A stretch of DNA of 64,000 nt from Halomonas huangheensis (GCF_001431725.1 NZ_CP013106.1:3038001-3102000), one strand, 5' to 3'. Positions 26,550 through 36,203 are shown, counted from the stretch's first letter. Translations and numbers: made by a program. The notes: generated by a model from the sequence alone, not told the origin.

Positions 26550-27256
26550 TTCGCACCTCCACGAGCGGCACCCACAGCCAACTCGACGGCACGCCGAGCG
26601 TGGATGGTGGTGGTATCATAAAGCGGTGTCACAGTGTGCTCGGCAGATACCAGCAAGGCAATCTCGGTACAACCGAGGATAACCGCCTGGGCTCCATTTT
26701 CACGCAGCCTCTCGATCATCTCCAACACCTCGGTGCGCGATGATTCCTTGATCTCACCGTGGCAGAGCTCCTCATAGATGATTCGATGCAGGCTCTCACG
26801 CGCAGGTGTATCCGGAACCTGCACGCCTAACCCGTAGCTCTCGAGGCGCTCGCGATAGAACGGTTGCTCCATGGTGAATGAGGTTCCCAACAAACCAACG
26901 CGCTGGATACCATCCTCGATCAATGCATCAGCCGTGGCATCGGCAATGTGCAATAGAGGAATTTCCACGGCCTTCTCGATATGACGGGCCACCTTGTGCA
27001 TGGTGTTGGTACACAACACCAGTAACTCGGCCCCACCATCCTCGACCTGGCGTGCCGCATTTCCCAACATATCCCCTGCGTCGGCCCAGCGTCCCTGATG
27101 CTGAAGACTTTCCACCTCAGCAAAATCGACACTGACCAATACGACTTTGGCGGAATGAAGCCCACCCATGATCCGACCAACCTCACGGTTGATGACCTGG
27201 TAGTAGCTCACCGTGGACTCCCAACTCATACCACCCAGCAATCCAATTGTTTTCAT
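26546..27256 (-). CDS. aspartate/glutamate racemase family protein
   Basis: A pyridoxal-phosphate-independent amino acid racemase, 236 residues from ATG 27256 (GGGAGG upstream; an earlier frame start at 27280 has no site). The two catalytic cysteines are in VLCTNTMHK and ILGCTEIALL, and the N-terminal GLLGGMSWESTVSYY is typical of YgeA-like enzymes. By family it interconverts L- and D-Asp, Glu or related amino acids. It is the first gene of a two-gene unit with the MOSC protein, with no obvious shared function. Confidence 0.9.
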   Translation of the reverse strand: MKTIGLLGGMSWESTVSYYQVINREVGRIMGGLHSAKVVLVSVDFAEVESLQHQGRWADAGDMLGNAARQVEDGGAELLVLCTNTMHKVARHIEKAVEIPLLHIADATADALIEDGIQRVGLLGTSFTMEQPFYRERLESYGLGVQVPDTPARESLHRIIYEELCHGEIKESSRTEVLEMIERLRENGAQAVILGCTEIALLVSAEHTVTPLYDTTTIHARRAVELAVGAARGGAN

Positions 27257-27491
27257 GGCTCCCTCCCGGGCGTGCCTCACTACTGCGGTCGGCGAAACAC
27301 TACCTCAGCATCGTAATTATCGATCTCAGGCTCGATGGCCCCTGCTTAACCAGCATACCCCAGGCTCCAGACGATTACGGTAGTCAGTGCCGAAAGCAGC
27401 TATGCCAAATTGCAAAACCCTCTTACATTAGTTGCGATGGATCGTTGTGGAAGAAGGTCTCTCCGGAGCGTTTGCCGAAGACTCATCCACC

Positions 27492-27536
27492 CGTCACTGA
27501 ACCACTCGTCACTGAACCACTCGTCACTGAACCACT
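27492..27536 (+). repeat. 15-bp perfect tandem repeat, three copies, just before a start codon
   Basis: CGTCACTGAACCACT is repeated exactly at 27492, 27507 and 27522, ending 13 bases before the EamA ATG. The frame is open through it and would read VTEPL three times. Confidence 0.9.
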
Positions 27537-27549
27537 ATGGATAGCCGCC

Positions 27550-28449
27550 ATGTCGACCACGGATACCCTCAAACTCCTGCTGTTGTCGACACTCTGGGGC
27601 ATGTCGTTCATTTTCATGCGCGTAGCATCACCGGAGTTCGGAGCGATACCGCTGGTCATGATTCGCATGGGAGTCGGCGCTCTGCTGCTGTTGCCACTGC
27701 TGATGTCGCTTCGCTATCTCCGCCTGGTGCGGGAAAATCTCGGCAAACTGGCGTTGCTGGGTTTCATCAACCATGTGATTCCCTTCACGCTGCTCGCTCT
27801 CGCCACCCTGCAACTGGAAGCCGGTTTCACTTCTCTGATCAACGCCACCACACCAATCTTTACCGCGCTGATCGGTGCCCTGTGGTTCGCCACTCCGATC
27901 CAGAAACGGCAGTACATTGGTCTCGCGGTGGCCTTCCTCGGTATCTATGTGCTGTCCGGAAACCGACTCAACTTCGAAATCGGTGGCGACGGCTGGTTTA
28001 TCCTCGCCACCCTTGGCGCCACCTTCTGTTACGGCATTGCCGGCAACTACTCCAAGACACGGCTGAGCCACCTGCCTGTGCGGGTGCTGGCCGCGGGCAG
28101 TTGCAGTATGTCGGGACTGATGTTGTTGATACCGGGATTGATGATGTGGCCGGATGCGCCGATCAGTGGTGCGGCCTGGGGCAGTGCTCTGGCCATGGCG
28201 GTGTTCTCCACCACGGTTGCCTTCCTGCTGTTCTTCAGCCTGTTGGCCAGCGCCGGAGCCACGGCGGCCTCCACCGTGACCTTTCTGGTGCCGGTCAGCG
28301 CCCTGCTGTGGGGATATCTGCTACTCGACGAGGTGCTGACCCTACGTATCCTGCTCGGCATGGCGATCACACTAGGCGGTACCGCCGTAGCCACCGGTAT
28401 GCTGCCGCAATGGCGGCGCGATCAGTCGAAGCAGTGCTCTACGAAGTGA
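27550..28449 (+). CDS. EamA/DMT-family transporter
   Basis: A drug/metabolite transporter of 299 residues with ten hydrophobic segments in two EamA halves (for example LLLLSTLWGMSFIFMRVASP at the start and the second half from about residue 150). By family it exports amino acids or metabolites. ATG 27550 is chosen on homology-like grounds (MSTTDTLKLLLLSTLWGMSF); the ribosome site is poor because the region just upstream is taken up by a tandem repeat. The frame is open to 27247, but that part does not look like protein. Confidence 0.88.
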   Translation: MSTTDTLKLLLLSTLWGMSFIFMRVASPEFGAIPLVMIRMGVGALLLLPLLMSLRYLRLVRENLGKLALLGFINHVIPFTLLALATLQLEAGFTSLINATTPIFTALIGALWFATPIQKRQYIGLAVAFLGIYVLSGNRLNFEIGGDGWFILATLGATFCYGIAGNYSKTRLSHLPVRVLAAGSCSMSGLMLLIPGLMMWPDAPISGAAWGSALAMAVFSTTVAFLLFFSLLASAGATAASTVTFLVPVSALLWGYLLLDEVLTLRILLGMAITLGGTAVATGMLPQWRRDQSKQCSTK

Positions 28450-28470
28450 TCAGATGGCGAGCTACGAGCT

Positions 28471-28944
28471 TCAGGCCGTAAGCTCCAGGCCGTCCAGCGC
28501 CTTCTGCATGCCTAACACCCAGCCTCCGGGCGTGGGGTCACGGCGCAGCTGCTGGTAGCCATGTCGCAGGTACAACGCTTCGGCACGACTACCCGACAAT
28601 ACCCGCAGACGAATATAGCGACACCCAAGACGCAGAGCTTCCAGCTCTACAAGCGCTAACGCCTGCTGACCGACACCGCGCCCTTGCCGGTCAGAATAGA
28701 CATGCAGCTCACGCAGATAGAGCACTTGCGCGTCGATATTCCATGCCATCAGCCCGAGGCGCTGGCCCACGCTTTCCTGCTCGACACTTTCCAGCCACCG
28801 CCAGCACCATTGCTGCCAGCGACTGTGGAAGCCTTCTGCATCCCACTCAAGCCCATGGCGACGATAATCAGCGGCCATGTTGTCGCGCACCAGACATTGC
28901 GCGCGTTCAGCCTCATGGCAAGGAGCCAGCCGCAACGACGACAT
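28471..28944 (-). CDS. GNAT-family N-acetyltransferase
   Basis: An acetyl-CoA-dependent acyltransferase of 157 residues from ATG 28944 (AGGAGG upstream). Motif A is LRELHVYSDRQGRGVGQQAL, where RQGRGVG is the CoA pyrophosphate loop, followed by LYLRHGYQQL near the C-terminus. The substrate is not predictable. It converges with the EamA transporter gene. Confidence 0.87.
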   Translation of the reverse strand: MSSLRLAPCHEAERAQCLVRDNMAADYRRHGLEWDAEGFHSRWQQWCWRWLESVEQESVGQRLGLMAWNIDAQVLYLRELHVYSDRQGRGVGQQALALVELEALRLGCRYIRLRVLSGSRAEALYLRHGYQQLRRDPTPGGWVLGMQKALDGLELTA

Positions 28945-29055
28945 GGGAGCCTCCTGGCGAAGTGAAGCAGATCGAGCGGTGCAGCACTCTCTGCCCAAAG
29001 CTCGCCGTTGCGGGGTTCACTTACAGCCTATAGCTTACAGCTCACAACTCGAGCT

Positions 29056-29087
29056 GCTCGTAGCTCGTAGCTCGTAGCTCGTAGCTC
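29056..29087 (-). repeat. 7-bp tandem repeat abutting a stop codon
   Basis: GCTCGTA occurs four times in a row (29056-29083), then GCTC. The last bases overlap the stop of the enoyl-CoA hydratase gene on the minus strand. A related GAGCTACGAGC sequence lies near 28457, at the end of the GNAT gene. Confidence 0.85.
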
Positions 29088-29862
29088 ACCGAAAATCGGG
29101 CTTACGCTTCTCGACAAAGGCACTCATGCCCTCACTCTGCTCCTCTCCAGCAAAACACAGCGCAAACAAGCTGGTCTCCAGTGCCAGAGCACTGTCCAGA
29201 TCCTGATCCATTCCATCGTGAATGGCCTGCTTGGCGCTACGCACGGCACCGGGACCGTTACCGGTCAGCTGTTTGGTCAAGGTCTGGGCATACTCCTCCA
29301 GCGCCTGCTGGCTCATGACCTGGTTGACCAGGCCAATACGTAGCGCTTCCTGGGCATCGATCTTGCGCCCTGTCGTGCACAGATCCAGTGCCACGGCCGG
29401 ACCGACTCGACGCGGGAGACGCTGTGTACCACCGAAGCCGGGAATCACACCAAGCAGCACCTCGGGTTGCCCGAATACCGCGTTGTCACTCGCGACTGCC
29501 CAATCACAAGCCAATGCCAACTCACAACCACCGCCAAGGCAGAAACCATTGACCAGTGCCACCACCGGCACCGGCAACGACTCCAGGCGCTTGATGGTAC
29601 GCAGCGCCTGTCCAGCGAAATCACGCGCCTGTTGCGCAGACTTGTCACGCATCTCGGCAATATCAGCCCCGGCGACAAAGGACTTTTCACCGGCGCCGGT
29701 AATCAGTACCGCACGCAGATCACTGCGCCCTTCCAGTTCGACCAGGACCTGCTCCAGGGCCTCGATCACTGCGCTGTTGAGCGCGTTGAGTGAATTGGGG
29801 CGATTGATGGTCAGGCGAACGACGCCGCCGTTATCCTGCACTTCAACCAGTGACTCGCTCAT
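29086..29862 (-). CDS. enoyl-CoA hydratase/isomerase family protein (crotonase)
   Basis: It hydrates trans-2-enoyl-CoA in the cytoplasm; 258 residues from ATG 29862 (GAGGAA upstream). Both catalytic glutamates of active hydratases are present, in NGFCLGGGCELALACD and GQPEVLLGVIPGFGGTQRL, with the oxyanion-hole segment SFVAGADIAEM. It is the third gene after an acyl-CoA dehydrogenase and an acyl-CoA ligase on the same strand, with about 180 bases before it. It looks like a general short-chain crotonase (AcuH-like) rather than the dedicated methylthioacryloyl-CoA hydratase DmdD, though either is possible. Confidence 0.9.
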   Translation of the reverse strand: MSESLVEVQDNGGVVRLTINRPNSLNALNSAVIEALEQVLVELEGRSDLRAVLITGAGEKSFVAGADIAEMRDKSAQQARDFAGQALRTIKRLESLPVPVVALVNGFCLGGGCELALACDWAVASDNAVFGQPEVLLGVIPGFGGTQRLPRRVGPAVALDLCTTGRKIDAQEALRIGLVNQVMSQQALEEYAQTLTKQLTGNGPGAVRSAKQAIHDGMDQDLDSALALETSLFALCFAGEEQSEGMSAFVEKRKPDFR

Positions 29863-30041
29863 CTCATTTCCTCGTGACAAAAGGTCTCTGCGACAACCGG
29901 TATGTCATCGCCATGCTCCAACCCTAACGAACGCTTGGTAGGTCAACAAGCCATACTTCCGGCCAGGGCCAACAGACACTCTTCCTTCATGGCATAACCA
30001 CGCTGACACGGATGTGATGAACGCTGGCCCCTGTGTTCGTA

Positions 30042-31670
30042 TCAGCCCGAACGTGCCTGATCGCGCAGCACGAACTTCTGGATCTTGCCGGTGGAGGTCT
30101 TCGGCAGTTCGCTGAACACCACGCGCCGCGGAACCTTGAAGCCTGCCAGTTTCTCCCGGCAATGGGCGATGATGTCGGCCTCACTGACCTCGGCACCAGA
30201 TTTGAGTTTGACGAAGGCACATGGGCTTTCGCCCCACTTCTCGTCTGGCTGGGCAACCACCGCCGCCTCCTCGACGGCAGGATGACTGTAGAGCGCATCC
30301 TCGACTTCAATGGTCGAGATATTCTCACCACCGGAAATGATGATGTCCTTGGAGCGATCCTTGATCTCGATATAACCATCCGCATGCCAGACCGCGAGAT
30401 CTCCGGTGTGGTACCAGCCTCCCTCCAACGCCTCGCGGGTCGCCTGCTCGTTCTTCAGGTAGCCCTTCATGGTGTTGTTGCCACGCATCAACACTTCACC
30501 GATGGTTTTTCCATCGCGAGCGACAGGCTCCATCGTCACCGGATCGGCAACGCACAGCGCTTCCATCAGGTGTCCCCGCACGCCCTGACGCGCCTTGATT
30601 CTTGCTCGCTGCTCCAATGGCAGCTCATTCCATGCCTCACGCCAGGCACAGACGGTGACCGGACCATAGACTTCTGTCAGGCCATAGACGTGGGTGACTT
30701 CGATACCCAGCTCCTCGACTCCGGCGATCACTGCAGCCGGAGGTGCGGCTCCCGCAGTGGTTGCCTTGACCGGATGATCGATCGCCTGACGTTGCGAAGG
30801 ATCGAGATTGACCAACCCATTGAGAACGATGGGTGCGCCGCTGAAGTGGCTGACCTTCTCGCTGGCAATCAACTGCATGACACGCTGCGGCTCGACCTTG
30901 CGCAGACAGATATTGACGCCAGTACAGGCGGCAATACTCCATGGGAAACACCAGCCATTGCAGTGGAACATCGGCAACGTCCACAGGTATACCGGGTGAT
31001 GCGGCATATCCCATTCGAGGATATTGCTCAACGCATTGAGGTAGGCACCGCGATGGTGATAGACCACGCCCTTGGGCTTGCCCGTGGTTCCGGAGGTGTA
31101 ATTCAGCGAAATCGCATCCCACTCGTCGTCCGGTAGTTGATAGGGATAGTTCGCATCGCCTTCGGCCAACAGCGCCTCATACTCGATCTCGCCCAGCCGC
31201 TCGCCATCGGGCAGGAACTGCTCATCGGCCACATCAATGATCAATGGCGGCTCCGCCAGCTCGCTCACTGCGTCGCGAATCACCCCGACGAACTCAGGAT
31301 CGACAAGCACCGCCCGCGCCTCAGCGTGCTCAAGCATATAGGCGATGGCCGCCGCATCGAGACGAATATTCAGCGTATTGAGCACGCAACCTGCAAGCGG
31401 CACACCAAAGTGAGCCTCGAACATAGCCGGCACGTTGGGCAGCATTGCGGCAACAGTATCGCCCTTGCCCAAACCGCGTTTTTCCAGAGCCGAGGCGAGC
31501 TGACGGCAGCGCCGCCAGGTCGTGGCCCAGTCGCGTCGGATATCGCCATGGACTACGGCAGGAAAGTCGGGGTAGACACTGGCGCTGCGCTCGATAAAGG
31601 TAAGTGGCGACAGCGCCACATGGTTGGCGGGCGTGCGCGGCATGCCCTGTTCGAAGGCCGAAAGACTCAT
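30042..31670 (-). CDS. acyl-CoA ligase, AMP-forming (medium-chain / DmdB-like)
   Basis: It activates a short or medium carboxylic acid to its CoA thioester; 542 residues with AAGGAGAT before the ATG. The P-loop is YTSGTTGKPKGV, the hinge region GWYHTGDLAVWHADGYIEIK and the catalytic lysine in TSTGKIQK. The pattern FHCNGWCFPWSI and a start near PLTFIERSASVYPD are shared by AlkK-type ligases and by methylmercaptopropionate-CoA ligase (DmdB). It lies between a DmdC-like dehydrogenase and an enoyl-CoA hydratase, all on one strand. The natural substrate could be a fatty acid or methylmercaptopropionate; the sequence alone does not decide. Confidence 0.9.
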   Translation of the reverse strand: MSLSAFEQGMPRTPANHVALSPLTFIERSASVYPDFPAVVHGDIRRDWATTWRRCRQLASALEKRGLGKGDTVAAMLPNVPAMFEAHFGVPLAGCVLNTLNIRLDAAAIAYMLEHAEARAVLVDPEFVGVIRDAVSELAEPPLIIDVADEQFLPDGERLGEIEYEALLAEGDANYPYQLPDDEWDAISLNYTSGTTGKPKGVVYHHRGAYLNALSNILEWDMPHHPVYLWTLPMFHCNGWCFPWSIAACTGVNICLRKVEPQRVMQLIASEKVSHFSGAPIVLNGLVNLDPSQRQAIDHPVKATTAGAAPPAAVIAGVEELGIEVTHVYGLTEVYGPVTVCAWREAWNELPLEQRARIKARQGVRGHLMEALCVADPVTMEPVARDGKTIGEVLMRGNNTMKGYLKNEQATREALEGGWYHTGDLAVWHADGYIEIKDRSKDIIISGGENISTIEVEDALYSHPAVEEAAVVAQPDEKWGESPCAFVKLKSGAEVSEADIIAHCREKLAGFKVPRRVVFSELPKTSTGKIQKFVLRDQARSG

Positions 31671-31779
31671 GGCGTCAGTATCTCCTTGTCGTTGTGCTTG
31701 TCGTGGGCCCCATGCTCTGTCCGAAAGAATAGCTGGTCAGGAGTGGTTCACCGTCGCAGACAGTCAATCAAGATGGCGG

Positions 31780-33573
31780 CTACAGGCGAGAGGTGTCGAG
31801 TGCCAACAGAGAGTCGAAACCCGCTTCCATGACCTGTCGCTGAGCTCTTCCTACCGGCAGCCAGTGGTGAATAGCGAAATCCGCCAGCAAGAGCTTGTGG
31901 CGCAGATAATCGTCGTCTGCCCCGGCCTCGAGTGCCGACCATGCCTTCAGCGCACTGAGTCCCATCTGCCAGGCACAGAGAACATGACCGGTCAGCGCCA
32001 GCAACGGCGTTGCATAGGCCTGTACCGCATCGGCTCCCGTCTCCGTATCCGCGCCCTCTTCCAGTACGCGCGCCACACAGGCCTCAAGGTCGTCGACGCC
32101 CGCTCCCAGAGCCTTGCCGTGGCCTGCCAGAGCGGAGTGAGCGGCGAGCTGCTCGGCGACTCCACGCACCTCCTCAATGAGTCTGGTCAAGGCTGTTCCG
32201 CTATCGCGCTGCAACTTGCGGCCTGCCAGGTCCAGCGCCTGGATGCCATTGGTGCCCTCATAGATGGCTGCAATACGCACATCACGCAATAGCTGCGCCG
32301 CACCGGTCTCTTCGATATAGCCCATGCCGCCGTGAACCTGGACGCCCAGTGAGGTGATGTCGATTGCTTGATCAGTAGAGAACCCCTTGACCACCGGAAT
32401 CAACACATCGGCTCGCGCCTGAGCCGCCTCGCGCCGCTCGGCATCCTCGTGATGACGTGCCACATCCAGTTCCGCCGCACAGTTCATTGCCAGCGCCCGC
32501 AAGGCATCGGTACGCGCGCGCATCGACAGCAGCATGCGACGGACATCGAGATGCTGGTCAATGCTGCAGGCATCACCACCACGCGCTGGCGGTGTGCGAC
32601 CCTGACTGCGATCAGCGGCGTAACTGGCAGCATGCTGGCAGGCGCGCTCTGCGACGCCGATCGCCTGGATACCAACCTTGTGGCGCGCCTCGTTCATCAT
32701 GGTGAACATATGATTGAGACCACGTCCCGCTTCACCGACCAGATAGCCGATGGCACCGTCCTGCTCACCGAAACTCAGGGTGCAGGTCGGGCTACCGTGG
32801 ATACCCATCTTGTGCTCGATGGAGGCGCAGACCACATCATTACGCTGCCCCAGCGAACCGTCATCATTGACCAGCAACTTCGGTACCAGGAATAACGAGA
32901 TACCCTTGTTGCCATCGGGAGCATCCGGGGTGCGCGCCAATACCAGATGAATGATGTTCTCAGCGGCGGAGTGATCGCCCCAGGTAATGAATATCTTCTG
33001 ACCGAATAACCGGAAATGATCACCTTCCGGTACCGCGCGAGTCCGCACCTTTGAAAGGTCCGAACCGGCCTGGGGCTCGGTCAGGTTCATGGTGCCGGTC
33101 CAGCGCCCTTCTACCAGACTGGGGAGGTAACGCTGCTTCTGCTCTTCGCTACCATGATGGATCAGTGCTTCGATAGCGCCTGCCGTCAACATCGGGCATA
33201 AACCCAACGCCATATTGGCGCCATGCAACATTTCCTGTACCGCGCTGGCCACCACCTCAGGCAGGCCCTGCCCGCCCAGCTCCTCGGATACGCCAATACC
33301 GTTCCACCCCCCTTCTGCGTAAGCCTGATACGCCTCAGCAAAGCCATCAGGCAACGCCACGCTACCATCCTCACGGCGCTGGCAACCCTGACGGTCGCCA
33401 CTGGCATTGAGCGGCGCCCAGATATCTCCGGCCAACTTCGCTGCCTCATCCAATACGGCCTCGAGCAGATCAGCACTGAGCTCGTTGAACGGTGGCAACG
33501 ACAGCGCCCCGTGTTCAAGCAGGTGATCAAGGTTGAAGGCGATATCGCGAACCGGAGCAGAATAGGATGGCAT
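31780..33573 (-). CDS. acyl-CoA dehydrogenase with C-terminal extension (DmdC-like)
   Basis: An FAD-dependent dehydrogenase of 597 residues from ATG 33573 (GGGGAGT upstream; the frame is open to 33639 without a site). An N-terminal segment (MPSYSAPVRDIAFNLDHLLE) typical of the large ACAD subfamily precedes the core, with MNLTEPQAGSDLSKVRTRA at the flavin site and the catalytic Glu in AAIYEGTNGIQALDLAGRKL. The C-terminal extension (about 130 residues) matches the subfamily that includes 3-methylmercaptopropionyl-CoA dehydrogenase DmdC. It is first in the order dehydrogenase-ligase-hydratase. Many members of this subfamily act on ordinary fatty acyl-CoAs, so the sulfur role is an inference. Confidence 0.9.
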   Translation of the reverse strand: MPSYSAPVRDIAFNLDHLLEHGALSLPPFNELSADLLEAVLDEAAKLAGDIWAPLNASGDRQGCQRREDGSVALPDGFAEAYQAYAEGGWNGIGVSEELGGQGLPEVVASAVQEMLHGANMALGLCPMLTAGAIEALIHHGSEEQKQRYLPSLVEGRWTGTMNLTEPQAGSDLSKVRTRAVPEGDHFRLFGQKIFITWGDHSAAENIIHLVLARTPDAPDGNKGISLFLVPKLLVNDDGSLGQRNDVVCASIEHKMGIHGSPTCTLSFGEQDGAIGYLVGEAGRGLNHMFTMMNEARHKVGIQAIGVAERACQHAASYAADRSQGRTPPARGGDACSIDQHLDVRRMLLSMRARTDALRALAMNCAAELDVARHHEDAERREAAQARADVLIPVVKGFSTDQAIDITSLGVQVHGGMGYIEETGAAQLLRDVRIAAIYEGTNGIQALDLAGRKLQRDSGTALTRLIEEVRGVAEQLAAHSALAGHGKALGAGVDDLEACVARVLEEGADTETGADAVQAYATPLLALTGHVLCAWQMGLSALKAWSALEAGADDDYLRHKLLLADFAIHHWLPVGRAQRQVMEAGFDSLLALDTSRL

Positions 33574-33719
33574 GGGTACTCCCCGTAAAAGCGCCGCTTG
33601 TGAAAACGGCGCTTGTTGAATAGCGTTTTGTGAAAACAATACTTGCGATAGTAGTTTCCCTGGCCTCTGACCTCAATGCCCCCAAGGTCGCAGTCCTTGA
33701 TCAGGTCTCATAACGCAGC

Positions 33720-33748
33720 GCGCCCCTACCGTGGCTACGGAGGGGCGC
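33720..33748 (-). terminator. hairpin after the MFS gene
   Basis: GCGCCCCT (33720-33727) pairs with AGGGGCGC (33741-33748), with an inner CCGT/ACGG extension. It lies 27 bases past the MFS stop on the minus strand; no T-tract follows. Confidence 0.5.
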
Positions 33749-33774
33749 AAGGGAAAGGTCAGACTGTTCATGAC

Positions 33775-35319
33775 TCAGCGGTGCGGTGAACTCGAATCGT
33801 CACCCTTGCGAGGCTCATCACTTGGCGAAGCATCCTCTGCCGAAACCGTTGTCTGCTCCCCGTCACGCCTGTTCGTGCCTTCACTCTCCGCCACTGCATC
33901 ACTCTCGGTGGATATGTCCGGGTCTACGGACGTATCGAGCATGGTCTCCAGCACACCACCGTGGAAGCCATCGTCATCATAATAGGCGACGTACTGGTTC
34001 TCCTCACTCGGCGGTCCGACCAATGGCTCCGCCACTTCGACATCGGGCAGCACATCAGACAGGTCTTCCATATGCTCGTGCTCGCGAGCACCCAGCACCC
34101 ACTCGTCGGTCACCGCAAGTTCAGCCCCCACTGCGGTATGCGTCGTCGAGGGCGAGAACGGCGCTACCGGCATCGGCGCCGGACGCATCAGACGACGCCA
34201 GATAAAGAATACCGCCAGCGCGACTCCCAGCCCCCCAAAGGCACCAAATAGAGCGGCATCGCCCATCGAGGCCATCAGCGGACTAACCGCGGAAGGGCTG
34301 ATGGCAGAACCGATGGCGCTGGTCAGCAGAAGTCCCTGACTCATAGGCACCAAAGCCCCCGCTGGCGCGCGATCAGCAGAATGGCCAACGGACACGGGAT
34401 ACAACGAAAAGACGCAGCCCCCCAGCAGGAACAACGCAACCGCCACGCCTGACGGAGGCAACGGCACCAGCAGCACAATGGTCGACACCAGCGCGGTAAA
34501 GACCCCGATCAATATCAACACAAACTGACGGTCATGACGGTCCGACCAGCGCCCAACAGGATATTGCAACAGCATGGCACCAAGCACGGTGATCGCCATG
34601 AACTGGCCGACGCCAGCCACATCATATCCACTGCGCTGTAGATACAACGGCAACATGGTATAGACCGCAGCCGCCAGCATCCCTGACCCCAGGGCGCCAA
34701 CGACTCCGGTAGGGGTCAGCGTAATCAGGCGAAACGGCGAGAGCGGTTCGGCCTTTTCGAGCAGAGGAGTAACACGCGGAATCATGGCCATGGGCAGTAC
34801 CGACAACGAGGCCAGAATACCGACAACCATGAAAGGTGCTGCTGGCCCCATGTGCTGGACAACGCCCAACAACAATTGCCCAAGCACGCCAGAACCATAG
34901 AGGGCGATCATGTACAGGGCCAGCAATCGCCCGCGTACCCTGGAGTCTCCAGATGCCAGCAACCAGCTTTCGATGACGAGATACACCCCCACCGTGGCCC
35001 AGCCTCCGATCAGGCGCAACACAAACCAGGCAATGGGGTCATGGATCAGTCCCTGCAACAGTACGGTCACTGCGACCAGCGACGCGAAGCTACCGTAGGC
35101 ACGAATATGGCCGATCGACAGCAACAAACGGTCGTTGAACATCGAACCTATGGCGAGGCCAATGAAATAAGCCGAGGATACCCAGCCCACCACCACCTGG
35201 GACTCACCGAATGCGTCGAGACTGATGGATACCAGACTGGTCAGGTATCCATTACCGATGCCGAGAATGAACAGCCCCAGCAGGGGGCCGATGGCCATGG
35301 CCAGGAGTTGAGGAGACAT
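33775..35319 (-). CDS. MFS transporter (YcaD-like) with long acidic cytoplasmic tail
   Basis: A major facilitator of 514 residues from ATG 35319 (GAGAGG upstream). Twelve hydrophobic segments cover residues 1 to about 385, with the loop-2-type motif GSMFNDRLLLSIGHIRAYG and a second-half GRWSDRHDRQ. The pattern is that of the YcaD branch of putative exporters. The last 120-130 residues are hydrophilic and very acidic (many Asp, Glu and Ser), ending SSSPHR, and are not part of the usual fold; such a tail may be a halophile feature or a regulatory segment. The substrate is unknown. Confidence 0.88.
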   Translation of the reverse strand: MSPQLLAMAIGPLLGLFILGIGNGYLTSLVSISLDAFGESQVVVGWVSSAYFIGLAIGSMFNDRLLLSIGHIRAYGSFASLVAVTVLLQGLIHDPIAWFVLRLIGGWATVGVYLVIESWLLASGDSRVRGRLLALYMIALYGSGVLGQLLLGVVQHMGPAAPFMVVGILASLSVLPMAMIPRVTPLLEKAEPLSPFRLITLTPTGVVGALGSGMLAAAVYTMLPLYLQRSGYDVAGVGQFMAITVLGAMLLQYPVGRWSDRHDRQFVLILIGVFTALVSTIVLLVPLPPSGVAVALFLLGGCVFSLYPVSVGHSADRAPAGALVPMSQGLLLTSAIGSAISPSAVSPLMASMGDAALFGAFGGLGVALAVFFIWRRLMRPAPMPVAPFSPSTTHTAVGAELAVTDEWVLGAREHEHMEDLSDVLPDVEVAEPLVGPPSEENQYVAYYDDDGFHGGVLETMLDTSVDPDISTESDAVAESEGTNRRDGEQTTVSAEDASPSDEPRKGDDSSSPHR

Positions 35320-35473
35320 CAGGGCCTCTCTGATGCGGTGGGGATGACCTGCCCATCGAAAGGCACGGATATATTCTGGCGGCAATATACGCGCGTTCCG
35401 CGGTCTGTCAATCGCTTTATGTCAGTGCTGAATCCACCCTTCCGAGCCAACTCGGAACGCCCCTGGATCCGAC

Positions 35474-36130
35474 TCAGAGCAACTTCTGAAAAAGCGCGAC
35501 CTCACGCCCCGACAACGTCAGGCTCAGGCCATGCTGGCGGGCAAACCAGCTCAGACATGCATCACTGTAGAACACCACATGCGTGGGGTCTCGAATATAG
35601 TGCCAGTTGGCGAAGTCATCAGGCACACGCATGGTCATCAGCCCTAGCCAACCGCCGGGTTTCAGTTGAGAAACCAGTCGCCCAAGGGTCTCGCCGGGGG
35701 TAAACAAGTGCTCGGCAACCTCGGTGGCAGTAATGAAATCGTATTCCCGCAGCAACGCTTCGGGATTGGGATGAAAGAAGGGGTCATGAATGTCCATCGT
35801 AAACCCGGCCTCCTCGAACATCAGTGACAGGGTGGGACCTGGGCCAGAGCCGAAGTCCAGCCCCCGCGCCCCGGGAGTCAGATGCTTGCTCAGAGGCACC
35901 ATCAAGCGTGCGAGGAACGCTCGGTAGCCGGGATCATCAGGACGGTTCTCGTGCTGATCATAGATGGCCTTCTCTGCCGCCGGGTCGAGACGCATTTCCG
36001 GCGCTGCTGCCACCAGATCACAACGATCGCAACGGAAAAATTCACGTTTGCCGTCATGGTGAAAGAACCGACTCGTACCACTGCTCGAACATAGTGGACA
36101 GATCGGCGTCGTGTCTCGAAGGGTCATCAT
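35474..36130 (-). CDS. class I SAM methyltransferase with N-terminal zinc ribbon
   Basis: A 218-residue methyltransferase. Residues 11-40 form a Cys4 zinc ribbon (CPLCSSSG and CDRCDLV), then a linker and the SAM-binding GLDFGSGPGPTLSLM, with the acidic strand-2 end near DIHDPF and the motif ATEVAEHLFTPGETL. This layout is found in uncharacterised methyltransferases of type 12/23 class. The start MM at 36130 lacks a good ribosome site. The substrate is unknown; it lies between the MFS gene and a divergent VOC gene. Confidence 0.85.
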   Translation of the reverse strand: MMTLRDTTPICPLCSSSGTSRFFHHDGKREFFRCDRCDLVAAAPEMRLDPAAEKAIYDQHENRPDDPGYRAFLARLMVPLSKHLTPGARGLDFGSGPGPTLSLMFEEAGFTMDIHDPFFHPNPEALLREYDFITATEVAEHLFTPGETLGRLVSQLKPGGWLGLMTMRVPDDFANWHYIRDPTHVVFYSDACLSWFARQHGLSLTLSGREVALFQKLL

Positions 36131-36203
36131 GTTGTAGAGCCATCATGCGTCGTTGGTGCACAACACGATACCAGCGGCTCGTGGTGGCTCCCACAGGAAC
36201 TCG

